Shown in pieces: positions 27,101-39,343 of a stretch of 64,000 nt of DNA (positions are counted from its first letter, which is position 1; the number at the start of each line of letters is the position of its first letter). This DNA comes from Microplitis mediator. Lineage: Eukaryota > Arthropoda > Insecta > Hymenoptera > Braconidae. The stretch is from the NCBI RefSeq assembly GCF_029852145.1, contig NC_079973.1, positions 13,040,385-13,104,384 on the forward strand. The letters are read 5' to 3'. Position numbers and translations under genes: made by a program. The notes under the pieces were generated by a model. That model ran no database searches. It saw nothing but the letters and a program-made list of their open reading frames with translations, and was not told where the DNA came from.

Positions 27101-30051
27101 CGTAATTGAAATTATATCAATCAACATTGCGAAATCCATTTTTAATTCAACAACTTGAATTGAAAAATTGAAAAATTAATTTTAATTCAGAAACGAGAGA
27201 TTAAATATTAAAAAATTAATTTTAATCCAGAGACGTGGGATTCTAAATTTAAAAATTAATATTTGATTCGGCACGGGGAATTCAAAATTGAAAAATTAAT
27301 TTAAATGTACACACGTAGGATTAAAAATCGAAAAACTAATTTTTATTCAGACAAGTGAAATAGAAAATTTAAAAATTAGTTTTTAAATTATCACGTGGGT
27401 TTAAAATTTCAAAAATTGATTCTACTTCAAACACGTGGGATTAAAAATTAAAAAATTACTTGTTTAAATATTTTTACGAATTGAAAATTTGAAATTTACT
27501 TTTTAATTAAAAAATGTTGGATTAAAAATTAAAAAATCATTTTTAATTTGTTATTTTTGGGTTATGAAATATAAAAAAAAATTTAATTGAACCATTAATG
27601 CTATTATAAATTTAATGCGCTATTTGCAACCCTGGTTCAGGATACCGAAAAAATGACCCAATTAAAACGGGAGCTCTCAATCTTAACGTCAAGTGGTGTC
27701 TCATCGCGATTTTCTATTTCCCGTTTGATTAACATGGGAATTTTTTTTTTTAAGTTTGAAGTTTTATCATGCATTAGCAAAGCAAAGCATTGGAAAAATC
27801 AATGAACATTTTCGTTGGAAAGTGAACGCTCTACAAGAAAGGTCTCTTATCATTTTTCGATAAATTTAATTTTTCAAAAGTTATTCGAGATCAAAGTTGG
27901 ATTCATAGTAAATTTTAGTATAATTTGATTTTTTCGGCGAAACTATCAGACTTATCGTAAAATGTTATCAGACCTTTTTTGTAGACAATTTTATTCTCTA
28001 CGAATTATCTCGAATAAAGTTTTTTGGAATTTTGCATTGTTTTTGAGTTATTTTCATTTTAATGTCAAGTTTTTGAAATCGATCTGAGTACTGTTTTTTT
28101 TAAGAGCTTTACACTAAAATGAAAATAACTAAAAAACAATGCAAAATTCCAAAAAACTTTATTAGAGATAATTTGTAGAGAATAAAATTGTCTACAAAAA
28201 AAAGTCTTATAACATTTTACGATAAGTCTGATAGTTTCGCCGAAAAAGTCAAATTATACTAAAATTTACTATGAATCCAACTTTTACCTCGAATAACTTT
28301 TGAAAAATTAAATTTATCGAAAAATGATACGAAACCTTTTTTGTAGAGCGTTCAATTTCCAACGAAAATGTCCATTGATTTGCTAGTGCGTGATAAAATT
28401 CAAAACTTAAAAAAAAAAAAATTTCCCATGTTAATTAAATGGGAAATAGAAAATCGCGATGAGGTACCCCTTCAGTGCTGCCAGATCGTGGGGTATTTTT
28501 ATTCCTTCTCGTGGTGAAATAGCATGGAGTGTAATGGCAGAAGGGGTCATTTTTTCGGTGTGGAATGATATTTGCAGAGTATGTACTTTCTTAAAAAACA
28601 AATTGTCGATTTTTTTGATACAGATTAATACACAAGTCTATGAAAATTACAGTCCTGTGAAAGAAAACTGCTACCTCGATGTAAATAAACTAATTAAATA
28701 AAAAATTAAATCACCTGTATATTAAAATCCTGAATAACTTCACGAATTTTACTTTCAATAACCGGATGTCCATCAATCATCCATGTAGTTTTATTTTCCG
28801 TCGTAAATGAACGGCTTATTTTAATAATTTTATTTACTGTTTGTTGAATATGAATTTCAATATATGCTTTCTGACATCCTGTACGTATATATTGTGAAAT
28901 ATGACCAGGTTTACCCAGTGTTTTAGGTGTTGCGCCTAATCCAAGAGCTAAAGCTGACACCAATGTTGATTTACCAGAACCATTTGGTCCTATTACCATA
29001 TTTAAATTACGTCCTGGTGTTACCACAGCCTCACTGTATGTGCTAATAATTAAAAATTATTTTTAGTTTAGGATCATAAGTAATGATCCTGAAGTTAACA
29101 TGAGTGTGAATCTAGCAGACATCAGATGAATTTAAAATTATAAATAAATAGAGTAAATAATTAATGAAATAAATTTGAAAAAAAGGCGCATTTAAAAAAT
29201 TAAAAAATTTATAAGTGCATTTTTTAAATTATTTACTCCATATCACCATCCAATTACGTCCAAGATCATTCCTTCAGGAGTTCGATCAGGAAATACCCAC
29301 GTATGCGACTACGTTACCATCTTTCCTGCGTGTGGCATGTATGATTTGCTCAATTGCACTTGTTTTCATCGTCCTGCTTCCATGCAGGATAACACTGTCC
29401 TGGTTGAACTCCTCAACGAATCTTCTTGTGTTAACAGAACATCGTTAAGCATTCTCTCAAATTATTTACTCTATTTATTTATAATTTTTATTTTGTCTGA
29501 TGTCTGCTACATTCAAACTCATAAGTTAATACGATCCTGAAGTTAGCGGACAGTTAAAAATTTTCGGATTTTTTTTTCAACAAATCAATTACAAAAAAAT
29601 TAAAAATAAAAATATGCACATGTAGAAAATTTTAAAAACTACAGGTGCAATTTTTTCAAATTTTTTTTTTTATAATTTACCGTCTAAAAGAAAATCCAAA
29701 AATTATTAGACGTCGGCTAACTTCAGTATCATAAGTTAATTAACTGTTAACAGACAATTAACAATATATGAAATTTTTTTTAAAAAGTAAATTACAAAAA
29801 AATAAAAAATAAAAATATGCACATGTAGAAAATTAAAAAAACTACAAGCGCAATTTTTTGAATATTTCATTTTTCTACAGTTTATTATTTTAACAAAATC
29901 AAAAAATTACTAGACGTCGACTAACTTCGGTATCATTATAAGTCACAGAATAAAAGAACAATAAATAAGTTAATAAATTATATACTTACATAAAATCTTT
30001 GAGGTATATTTTTCTAATGATACCTTTGTCTTGAAATTTTTCTCCAGGCAT
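24143..30051 (-). CDS. SMC5: SMC5, structural maintenance of chromosomes protein 5
   Basis: Core ATPase of the SMC5/6 complex (DNA repair, replication-stress tolerance, nucleus). Three exons: 29990-30051, 28715-29042, 24143-26887, all GT..AG, phases matching, about 1044 aa (Drosophila about 1030, human 1101). N-terminal Walker A GPNGSGKST at about residues 39-47. QFLPQERVSDFS follows, a conserved SMC5 block. Then a long coiled coil rich in E/K/L, the hinge in the middle (about residues 400-570), a second coiled coil, and the C-terminal head with signature QSGGEKA (about 941-947) and Walker B FRCVDEINQGMDP (about 970). The QSGGE and DEINQGMDP forms distinguish SMC5 from other SMC proteins. It ends FNMQNFCSRIVA. 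The large third exon is uninterrupted. It is transcribed away from POLR3B across a 1.06-kb spacer. No lesions seen. Confidence 0.95.
27040..27633. mobile_element. GTTGCGAATT-family element, copy 1, in SMC5 intron 2
   Basis: The left part GTTGCGAATTTTTTGATGAG matches in reverse the right end of 58602-59697. The right end AATGCGCTATTTGCAACCCTG matches that copy's left end. The interior is about eight imperfect 60-bp units of (CACGTGGGAT)TAAAAATTGAAAAATTA. Confidence 0.65.
27699..28464. repeat. Foldback repeat in SMC5 intron 2
   Basis: Arms CTCATCGCGATTTTCTATTTCCC and GGGAAATAGAAAATCGCGATGAG pair for roughly 350 bp around a centre near 28085. Some mismatches. No coding capacity. Confidence 0.7.
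29103..29520. mobile_element. AGACATCAGA-family MITE carrying a foreign insert
   Basis: Ends GTGTGAATCTAGCAGACATC ... GATGTCTGCTACATTCAAAC, a family repeated at 31699, 34622, 45186 and 56597. Unlike the others it holds a GC-richer 210-bp core (29236-29450) that reads open on the minus strand. Confidence 0.6.
29533..29730. mobile_element. GATCCTGAAGTTAGC MITE
   Basis: Ends GATCCTGAAGTTAGCGGACA ... CGTCGGCTAACTTCAGTATC, palindromic, with inner block GCACATGTAGAAAATTTTAA / AAAACTACAGGTGCAATTTT. A second copy follows at 29745-29935; others lie at 31253-31453 and 44160-45180. Confidence 0.65.
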
Positions 30052-31108
30052 TTTTATTTATTTTTTAAATATCAATTTTGAAAATTATTTATAATTATCT
30101 TCAATCTTTATTAATATTTTAAAAATACGAATTACTATTGTTTTAGTTGTTAAGCAGATGACAAACAAAACCAAGGTGGCTTATAAATCTCGACATTATA
30201 TATTTATATGCATATAAATATATAAATTTATGATAGTATTCAATTTTTAGCAGGCACAGACAGGCATGAACGTTTGTTTACACAAAAAGCGCGGTTATAA
30301 TTGTGTTTCATTTATTTTTACTATAATGTATGCTTCAAAAATATATCAAACTATATATTCTCGAATATATTACGCATAATTTATAGCTCTCTTATAAATT
30401 GGCGGGAGGAATTCAAATTTCTGCAAATTTTTGTAAACAATTCGTTTGTTCGTCGCTTGTTCTTCAATGTTTGCTATAAATAATATTAGTTTGTTTTTTA
30501 TTTTTTTAAATTTAAATTATTAAAAATTTATTTGAAGTTAGCGATGACTATACTCATTTTTAATACTTTTTATTTTTTTTCCATTTATCTTGATTTGTTT
30601 GTTAATATCCGACTAAAAAATAGCTTTTGTTTCTATATTTATAATTAATTATTAAAATTTTCATTATGCCCGTTGTTCTAATACTAGTTGTGCGCATGCG
30701 CAACCGTATACTCTATGTTTTAAATTATTATTCATGTTCTAATTAAATGAGTAATTCCTGGTGGAAATTTTTCGGGCTTTTCTCTGAAAAACTCTTTAAA
30801 ACTTTGGAAAAGTTTTTAGGATAAATTTATTAATTGTTTTCAAATTCAAAATTTTTCCCGCGTGACAATGAACTGCCCAGAAGGTGGCGTCAGCTCCGAC
30901 TCTAGTAACCTCCCAGAATAACAAGGGAAATAATAAAATCTCACGCAATCACACACGTGTTTTTACGTATAATATATTTCAGCATATATTAATTTCCTAT
31001 AGATTTAGGTTAAATAAAAATTTTTTATTGTTATAAAAAGTAACAATAATATACTAGTGTTAAAAACAAACTATTAATTGATAAATAGTTAAAATAATAT
31101 ATAGAATA
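30052..31108. promoter_or_regulatory. Divergent SMC5/POLR3B promoter region
   Basis: 1,057 bp between two start codons on opposite strands. TGCGCATGCGCA at 30691-30702 is a perfect palindromic NRF1 (Drosophila erect wing) consensus. TTGGCGGGA at 30399-30407 is an E2F-type site. The rest is AT-rich without a repeat I recognise. Position and motif quality suggest a shared housekeeping promoter; the function is inferred. Confidence 0.5.
30691..30702. promoter_or_regulatory. NRF1-like site
   Basis: TGCGCATGCGCA, exact palindrome in an AT-rich context, about 400 bp from the POLR3B ATG and 640 bp from the SMC5 ATG. Confidence 0.5.
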
Positions 31109-34100
31109 ATGGGTGAAATGAGAATGAGTGCTTCAGAGCACATAAAAGATGAAGAAAAACATAAAAGAGTTATCCAGCATATCGAGGTAATTTTGTTTCT
31201 TATAAATTATATTTAATTTTAATTATTTATTTATTCAAAAACTTAAGTGATTAATGATCATGAAGTTGACAGACAATCAGCAATTTTCGGAGTTTTTTTT
31301 AACAAATCAATTATAAAAAAATATGAAATAAAAATATGCACATGTAGAAAATTTAAAAAACTACAGGTGCAATTTTTTCAAATATTTTTTTTTATAATTT
31401 ATCGTTTAAAAAAAATTCAAATATTATCAGACCTCGGCTGACTTCAGTATCATAATAATTTGAATTAAAATATTATTATTATTATTTTTTTTTAGAACAA
31501 ATGGAAACTTGTACCGGCATTTTTAAAAGGCAAAGGATTAGTGAAACAACACGTTGATTCTTTTAATTATTTTATAAATGTCGAAATAAAAAAAATTGTC
31601 GCAGCTAACAGTTTGGTCACTACAGAGTCTACTGCTTCATTTTATCTCAAGTAATTATAAATATTTTAATTAACAATAAATAATTAAATTGCTATATAAG
31701 TGTGAATGTAGCAGGCATGAGACAATTTATAAATTTAAAATAAATAAATAAATTTAATGAAATAGTGAAATTTAAAAAAATGCGCGTACTAATTTTTCAT
31801 CGATCTATATACGCATTTTTTAATTTTTATTGTGCTTAAATTTGATTTATTTATTTGAAAAATTGACACTTGTCAGTTATGTTCATACGGTTCCATATCA
31901 AAACAACTTTTGAAATTGACCTTTTAGGATTTGAATTTTAGAAAATTGAACTGTTGAGGTTTGAACTTTGATAAATCCCAACTTTTAAAATAATGTAATC
32001 AACAATAAAAATAACAGCCACAAAGATAATTTATGAACTGATTAATGGAACTTAATTTATGATATAATCATAGAATTATTTGTACAACTTAAGGCTGGGC
32101 CGCACCTAATGAAGTCCTGAATTTAAGAATTCTAATTATTCATTAAATAATTATCATAACAGCAATTTTCTTAGCTTCCGACTAAAAGCCAGGACGAACT
32201 TCCTCGGAAGATTTTCATCATCCGAGTCTCATAAATATTCAAAAAGTAATTAGAATTCTTAAATTCAGGACTTTGTTAGGTGCGGCCCACCCTTAATGAT
32301 AGAGAACAACCAATCTATATGATTAACAGAATAAGGAAAATTTTGTTTCCGCCATATTTATATGATAGAATTAGTTAATGTTATTGAAATTGGAATCATT
32401 AGATAGTTCTTGATTTGAACTTGTGTCTTTTCATAGTTTAAACTCTTTTTAATTGCCAAGTATTGAGATAGATAGATTTATCTATATCATTCGAATTACA
32501 TTTAAATTACGTGAAAAAAAAGATCGTATTTATTTTCTTTAAATAAATTAATACTTTAATTATTCTGTCACTAAATATGGCTGAATGTCACTGAATATAT
32601 AGCTATATTATTTATATCGCGGTACTTCTTATACTCCCTTTTGGTTTTAGGAAACTTCTCAAAGCCAAAAAAGTGTGCATAGAAAAAATAACGATTCATT
32701 GACACAAAAAATCTTTACTCGCCTAAAGGAAATTTTGACTTACCCCAATAAATTTTTTGCATTGTGAATTGAAAACAAAAATTTATTTAGAACTAGAAAA
32801 AATTAGTTGGTGCAAGGAATTATTTCTTGAGCAAAAAAATCTTTTCTCGCCCCAAGACAATTTTTGTATTTAATTGATAATGCATACAACTTCTTGGTGC
32901 AAATTAAAATTTTGTTGCGGCAAGAAATCCTTTTTTTCTGCGTATTTTATAAATTTAATAGTGATATTTAGGCAGTCACGTAGTGACTGCAGGTTGCTCG
33001 TATTAATTAATCTTTCCTATCAATAAATTTTAACAATTTTAAATAACACCATAAATTTTAACTAACTTTTTTAACTTGAAATTGTACTATACTTAGATAA
33101 TTATTGCATAATAATACAAGTAATGAACTTTTATTTTTTTTAACTAAACAATATTATTTGAATCGATTGAGTATAACAATCGAATAAAATTATATAATTA
33201 TTATAATGAAAAGTTCATTACTACAAGACGCAAATATTTAATAATTTCAATTTCTGAAAACCTTGGAGCAACAATACATAAATAAAGTAAAAGCTCCTAT
33301 ACCTGCTCAGTACCATTAGTCGCTCACTTTGACTGTTTAAGGCGTTTTTTTATAATTTTTATAAAAAAAAATTACAACTAAAAATATTATTATTGATAAA
33401 TAATTATTTGTGAATCTAAATATATTAAAATATCATGTATCAAATTATTTTATAATAGATTATAAATTTAAATTAAATGACTGTTTTCAAAATCGCGCTC
33501 AGCCGGGCATTTTTTACTTTAACGTTCATTCCTTAGATTAAATTTTGGTTACGCCAAATTTTTTAAGAATTGTTATAACTATATCTTATTAAATACATTT
33601 TTAAAATTCATGAAATTTCATATTATGAAAGAATAAAGAAGTATAATTTATAAATTATTTTCCAAATCAATAAACTTATCATAGTTTAATTGATATTGTC
33701 TTTGCGCGACTATAGGACCATGTGTTGGTCGAGTAATGGTACATCACAACTTTTAGTGAGTGACTATGGGTACACTCAAGGACCTTATTTAAAAAATTAA
33801 TAATAATTAATTATCAAGATTATTCTTGAAACTTAAATTTTATTCTAATACTCGAAACTCAAAAAATAACTATAAAAAAAAATATGGTTTTTCATTTTAT
33901 TTATCAATTTATATTGAGTGATTTATTCTCACTCCAATGAAAAGTGAGCGGGTATAGGGGCTTTTACCTAAGTAAAATAATAAAAATATACTTTTAAATA
34001 TTTTAATACTTAGAACTTATTTATTTATTTATTTAACGCCCCTCGGCAATTATACATAGTAATAACAATTAAAATAAAATATAATATAAAGTGTGAATAT

Positions 34101-37100
34101 TTAATCATCAGCGTAATTTTAATTACAATAATAACCAAAAAACAAAATAAAAAAAATCATAACCAGAATACTTAGTTTAAAATTGCCCTTCTAGCTTTTT
34201 CTTTGCAACTATCCGATGATGCTCCAAAAAATCTACTTCTGTGGAATCTTCATTAATAATTTTGGAAATTCTATATAAGGTAAAATTTTCTAATACCGGA
34301 ACGACGAAGGGTATATGACTGACTTTTATCGTTTTAAAAATATTCAAATAGATTATAAACCAAAATAATTTATTACATCATATAGAATAGACATTCGCCT
34401 ATTCAAAAATAATCAAATCAGTTCATTTTTCTTAAATTTAATATAAAAAAAAAATTTTTTTTCTATTACACCCAAAAGACCCAATACCGGAACGCTGAAA
34501 TAGCCTTGTCCCAATACGGGAATTCGGTTGTCCTAATAACAGAACAGTAAATAAAATGAGTTATTTTTTGCTTTTATTCATAGTGAAAATATTAACAATT
34601 ATCAAATAATATTAATGTAAAACAAGTGTGAATATAGCAGACATCAGACATCTTTAAAATTATAAATAAATAAGATAACTAATTAAAAAAATAATGAATT
34701 AATGTCAGAGGATATAAGAACCAAAAATGGTGTAAATTAACGAATTATTATTTGCTGCAAATAATAATTCGTTAATTTACACCATTTTTTGTTCTTATAT
34801 CCTCTGACATTAATTCATTTAGAATTAACTAAGGATCTGATTCAAATTTAATAAAAAAATAATATTTATAAAAAAAAGACTATTAATTTCAAAATTTTTT
34901 GAATGCGCATTTTTTGAAATTTTATTCCATTCATTTACTCGATTTGTTAATAATTTTAAATTTGTCTGATGTCTGCTATGTCACACTCATAATTTAAAAT
35001 GTATTTAAAATTTTTAAATGATTAAATATTCAATGAAAATAAATATTTTGAACTGAAGAATAGAAACAAAATACTACATCTGAGGTTACACTATAAAAAT
35101 AATTTAAAAAAAAAAAAACTAAACATAAAAATTTATTTTTTATGATTTAAATTAGAGTTTATCTATATTTAATGCATTTTTTATAACAATCATACATACT
35201 GCATTAAAAATTAGGGCTCCAGTAATAATTAATATTGCACTTGATTTAGCCAGTCAATAAGACTCACCGTTAATGTCTATCGATAACATTAATATGACTG
35301 GCTGTTTCGGTACTGGACACGGGTTCATTTTGGTGTACCAATAGACGAACGGTAAAATTAATATAATAATACTATTTTTTTCATATTGTTAATATGTTTT
35401 CTTGAATTTTATGCCATTCAAGATGCATATACATAAAAAAAGTTAATGAAAAGTAATTCTATACATTTTCAACAATACCATTGACTGATTTCTTAGCAAA
35501 AACCATTAAGAGGCATGAAAAAGTCATGAATCCGAGACTATTGCTATAGTTAACATTTTTTTTTTATATTTCGGATATATTCTAAAATCTATTTTATATC
35601 CTATTTTGTTATTAAAAGATGAAGGTTTTAAATGAAGAAAGTTTTATTTAATTTCATGGCGTACGAGTTAGAATATAATATAATGATTATCAAATCGTTC
35701 CGGTATTGGGTCTTGTTCCGGTATTGGGACATTTACCTTAGTGGAGAGCGTGTCGAAAAACGCGATCTTACTATAGGAATCTCCATTATCCTATTAGACC
35801 TCAAGTTTATATTTGGTACAGCAAAACCCAACATACCAAGCAGTACCGAAGCTTCAAGATGCCCGTTGATAATGTTAAACCCACAGCACAATGTTAAATA
35901 TCTTCTCCTATCAGCTAAGGAAGATAGTCCAGTATATTCATAGGCTTATAAAAGTTTAAATTTTAAAAGTTCACTTGTTTGAAATTCAAATCCTAAAAGT
36001 TCGATTTCAAATGTTATTTCGTTCGGACACCGCTCACACTCATAATTGTTTTACTGTATAATTAATTCTCTTTTATTTTTTTTCAAACTCAGATATTTGG
36101 ATGTCAGAGTTGGAAAACCAGAAGAAGTAGAATTTGGTGAAACTAAAACACTGACTCCTCACGAATGTCGACTACGAGATTTAACTTATTCAGCTTCTAT
36201 TTTCGTTGATATTGAATATACTCTCACTAATAAACGAATGATTAAAAAAGATCTTTGTATCGGAAGGTAATTTTCAAATTTCATATTCAAATAAAACATT
36301 AAAATTTTCCAATAAATTAATCAAATTTATTTACAGAATGCCAATAATGTTGAAAAGTTCAAACTGCGTATTAAAAGATGCATCTCACTTTCAACTGTCA
36401 AAATTGAATGAATGTCCCCATGACCCTGGTGGTTATTTTATAATAAATGGCCAAGAAAAAGTGATTCTCATTCAAGAACAAATGATAAGAAATCGTGTTA
36501 TCATTGAGAAAGATAATAAAGGCTGTATTATGGCGTCTTGTAACAGTTCAACCCATGAAAGAAAAACCAAAACAAATATTGTGGGTAAAGGTGGCAAATA
36601 TTATCTACGTCACAATATATTTCAAGACGACATACCAATAGTCGTAATATTCAAAGCAATGGGAATTGTTTCCGATCAAGAAATAATCCAATTGATTGGA
36701 ACTGACGAAGAATTCATGGAAAAATTTGCATCAAGTATCGAAGATTGCCGTCTGTGTAAAGTATTTTCACAAAACCAAGCACTGAAATATCTTGCAGTCA
36801 AAAGAAAACATCGAAGATTTCCCACGAGTCAAAAAATGTCTCCAGCAGATGAAATCAGTGACTTATTGGCTCAAAATATACTGAGTCATGTGCCGCTTGT
36901 TGACTATAATTTCAAAGTCAAAGCGACGTATCTAGCAGTCATGATACGACGTGTGATAAGAGCACAGTCTGATAGTTCATTGATAGACGACCGTGATTAC
37001 TACGGTAATAAAAGACTAGAATTGGCTGGGTCTCTACTGTCATTGATGTTCGAAGATTTATTCAAACGTTACAATTTAAATCTTAAACAGACAACAGATA

Positions 37101-39343
37101 AAAATATAAATAAAGTCAAAGCATCAGAATACAATATAACAAAACATATGAAAGGAGATTTGATAACAAACGGTCTAGTATTCGCAATATCGTCTGGTAA
37201 CTGGACGATAAAACGTTTCAAAATGGAGCGTAAAGGTGTAACGCAGATTTTATCACGACTGTCATATATTTCTGCACTAGGAATGATGACCAGAGTTAAC
37301 TCACAGTTTGAAAAAACACGTAAAGTATCAGGACCGCGATCTCTACAAGCGTCTCAATGGGGAATGTTGTGTCCTAGTGACACACCCGAAGGAGAAGGTT
37401 GTGGTCTAGTTAAAAATCTCGCATTGATGACCCATATTACGACAGAGATTGAAGAAAAACCAATAGTGCGATTGGTATTTAATTTAGGGGTCGAAAGCAT
37501 TAATATTCTCAGCGGCGAAGAAATAAATAGTAAAGATGTTTACATGGTATTTTTAAATGGTAACATACTCGGAGTGATTAAAAATTACAATAGACTTGTC
37601 AATGTCTTCCGGATGTTACGTCGCAGAGGTCTCGTTGATCCTTTTGTTTCAATTTATTTGCAGCATAAACACAAGTGCGTGCAAATAAGTTCCGATGGCG
37701 GGCGGCTTTGTCGTCCATACATTATTATAAAACATGGGCAGCCTTTGATTACAAGTGAAGATATCAGTAAACTTGAACAAGGTGTCAAAAGCTTCGATGA
37801 TTATCTACAAGATGGATACGTTGAGTACTTAGATGTCAATGAAGAAAATGATTGTCATATTGCATTTAATGAACAAACTGTTACGTACAAAACAACCCAC
37901 TTAGAAATCGAGCCGTTCACTTTACTGGGTGTCTGTGCAGGACTCGTACCTTACCCTCACCACAACCAAAGTCCTCGTAATACTTATCAGTGTGCTATGG
38001 GTAAGCAAGCGATGGGTACTATCGGTTACAATCAACGTAATCGTATTGATACATTGATGTACAATTTAGTTTACCCACAAAAACCCATGGTATCATCGCG
38101 TACCATTGAACTTATTAACTTTGACAAATTACCTGCTGGACAGAATGCGACTGTTGCTGTAATGTCTTACAGTGGCTACGATATTGAAGACGCATTGATT
38201 TTAAACAAAGCGTCAATTGATCGTGGCTACGGCAGATGTTTAGTTTATCGTAGCGTTAAGACAACATTAAAAAAATATGGAAGTTCAACAACTTCACTCC
38301 AAGACCGTATAATGGGGCCTTTAATTGATAGTAAAACTAAAAAACATGTTTGGAAGCATGAGGCTATTGATCTAGATGGTATCGTTGCATCTGGAGTTAT
38401 GGTTGACAAGGGAAGAGTAATGATTAATAAATCTGTTCCAACAAATATAAATACAACACCTGGCAATCCAGCTTCTAGTGCACCGATAGAATATCGTGAG
38501 GTTCCGGCTTGTTATAAAGGAACAGTACCGTCTTATATAGAACGAGTTATGGTTGCGACAAATAATAGTAACGAGTGTTTAATTAAATTGTCTCTACGGC
38601 AAACAAGAAGACCGGAAATAGGTGATAAGTTTAGTAGTAGACATGGACAGAAAGGTGTTACTGGTTTGATTGTTGAACAAGAGGACATGCCGTTTAATGA
38701 TCAAGGTATTTGTCCTGACATGATCATGAACCCGCATGGATTCCCATCGAGAATGACAGTGGGCAAGTTGATTGAACTACTGGCGGGAAAAGCTGGAGTA
38801 CTCAAAGGTGAGCAACACTATGGTACCGCTTTTGGTGGCTCAAAAGTATCAGATGTATGTGAGGAATTAGCACGTCAGGGATACAATTATCTTGGCAAAG
38901 ATATGTTTTACTCGGGAACAACGGGCGAACCACTGCAAGCTTACATTTATTCTGGGCCTGTTTATTATCAGAAATTGAAGCATATGGTTCAAGATAAAAT
39001 GCACGCACGTGCGCGAGGACCACGTGCTGTTCTAACCCGGCAACCAACTGAGGGACGATCTAAAGACGGTGGTTTGAGATTGGGTGAAATGGAGAGAGAT
39101 TGTTTGATTGGCTACGGTGCTAGTATGATGTTACTAGAAAGATTGATGATCTCTAGTGATTCTTTTGATGTTGATGTCTGTAACAAGTGCGGGTTGATGG
39201 GTTACAGTGGGTGGTGTCATAATTGTAAGTCAACTGGATGTGTTTCCACGATAACTATGCCCTATGCTTGTAAACTTTTATTCCAAGAATTACAATCGAT
39301 GAATATTGTACCGAGATTATCACTTAAGAATTATTGTGATTAA
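31109..39343 (+). CDS. POLR3B: RNA polymerase III second largest subunit (RPC2)
   Basis: Makes, with RPC1, the catalytic core of Pol III (tRNA, 5S rRNA transcription, nucleus). Exons 31109-31186, 31496-31650, 36093-36266, 36337-39343; all borders GT..AG, phases match, about 1137 aa (human 1133). Opening MGEMRMSASEHIKDEEKHKR, then NKWKLVPAFLKGKGLVKQH. Universal RNAP beta blocks: PSDTPEGEGCGLVKNLAL (about residue 483), YSGYDIEDALILNKASIDRG (about 747), GDKFSSRHGQKGV (about 902), and near the end the zinc site CNKCGLMGYSGWCHNCKSTG (about 1083-1104). The RPC2-type C-terminus is LLFQELQSMNIVPRL. RPA2 and RPB2 differ in length and in these blocks. Intron 2 is 4.4 kb of repeats; the coding exons are intact. 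Confidence 0.96.
31253..31453. mobile_element. GATCATGAAGTTGAC MITE in POLR3B intron 1
   Basis: Same family as 29533-29730, ends ATGATCATGAAGTTGACAGA ... TCGGCTGACTTCAGTATCAT. Confidence 0.6.
31699..31890. mobile_element. AGACATCAGA-family MITE, degenerate
   Basis: AGTGTGAATGTAGCAGGCAT at left; the right half is diverged (ACTTGTCAGTTATGTTCATA). Inner AATGCGC/GCGCATTTTT blocks persist. Confidence 0.4.
32089..32297. mobile_element. Short palindromic MITE TTAAGGCTGGGCCGCACC
   Basis: About 208 bp; TTAAGGCTGGGCCGCACCTA pairs with TAGGTGCGGCCCACCCTTAA, and GAATTTAAGAATTCTAATTA with its inverse. The centre contains ACTTCCTCGGAAG. POLR3B intron 2. Confidence 0.7.
32314..33000. mobile_element. Helitron-like element, copy B
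   Basis: Starts A|TCTATATGATTAACAGAAT; hairpin GCAGTCACGTAGTGACTGC then AGGTTGCTCG|T. Very similar to copies A and C along its length. Confidence 0.65.
33287..33970. mobile_element. GTAAAAGCTCCTATACC TIR element
   Basis: The left end GTAAAAGCTCCTATACCTGC mirrors the right end GCGGGTATAGGGGCTTTTAC. Inner inverted GTCGCTCACTTTGA / GTGAGTGAC-like blocks. POLR3B intron 2, no coding sequence. Confidence 0.6.
34622..34990. mobile_element. AGACATCAGA-family MITE with inner hairpin
   Basis: Ends AGTGTGAATATAGCAGACAT ... GTCTGCTATGTCACACTC. Contains a near-perfect hairpin at 34693-34819. Confidence 0.6.
34693..34819. repeat. 127-bp near-perfect hairpin
   Basis: Arms of about 60 bp (AATGAATTAATGTCAGAGGA ... 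and its inverse) around GCTGC at about 34754-34758. Only about one or two mismatches. A transcribed strand (POLR3B pre-mRNA) would fold into a long stem. Confidence 0.75.
35742..36092. other. Rest of POLR3B intron 2
   Basis: A GC-richer part (35745-35945) is open on the plus strand but not recognised. The remainder is AT-rich up to the acceptor at 36091-36092. Confidence 0.35.

Larger units (their letters stand above)
34275..35741. mobile_element. AATACCGGAAC TIR element, 1.5 kb
   Basis: Left ATAAGGTAAAATTTTCTAAT then ACCGGAACG; right GTTCCGGTATTGGGAC then ATTTACCTTAG. CCAATACCGGAAC recurs near both ends (34482, 34511, 35698, 35714). It hosts the MITE at 34622-34990. Confidence 0.6.

Noticed and set aside
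38245..39047. Minus-strand frames within POLR3B
   Set aside because: Antisense shadows of the conserved Pol III subunit.
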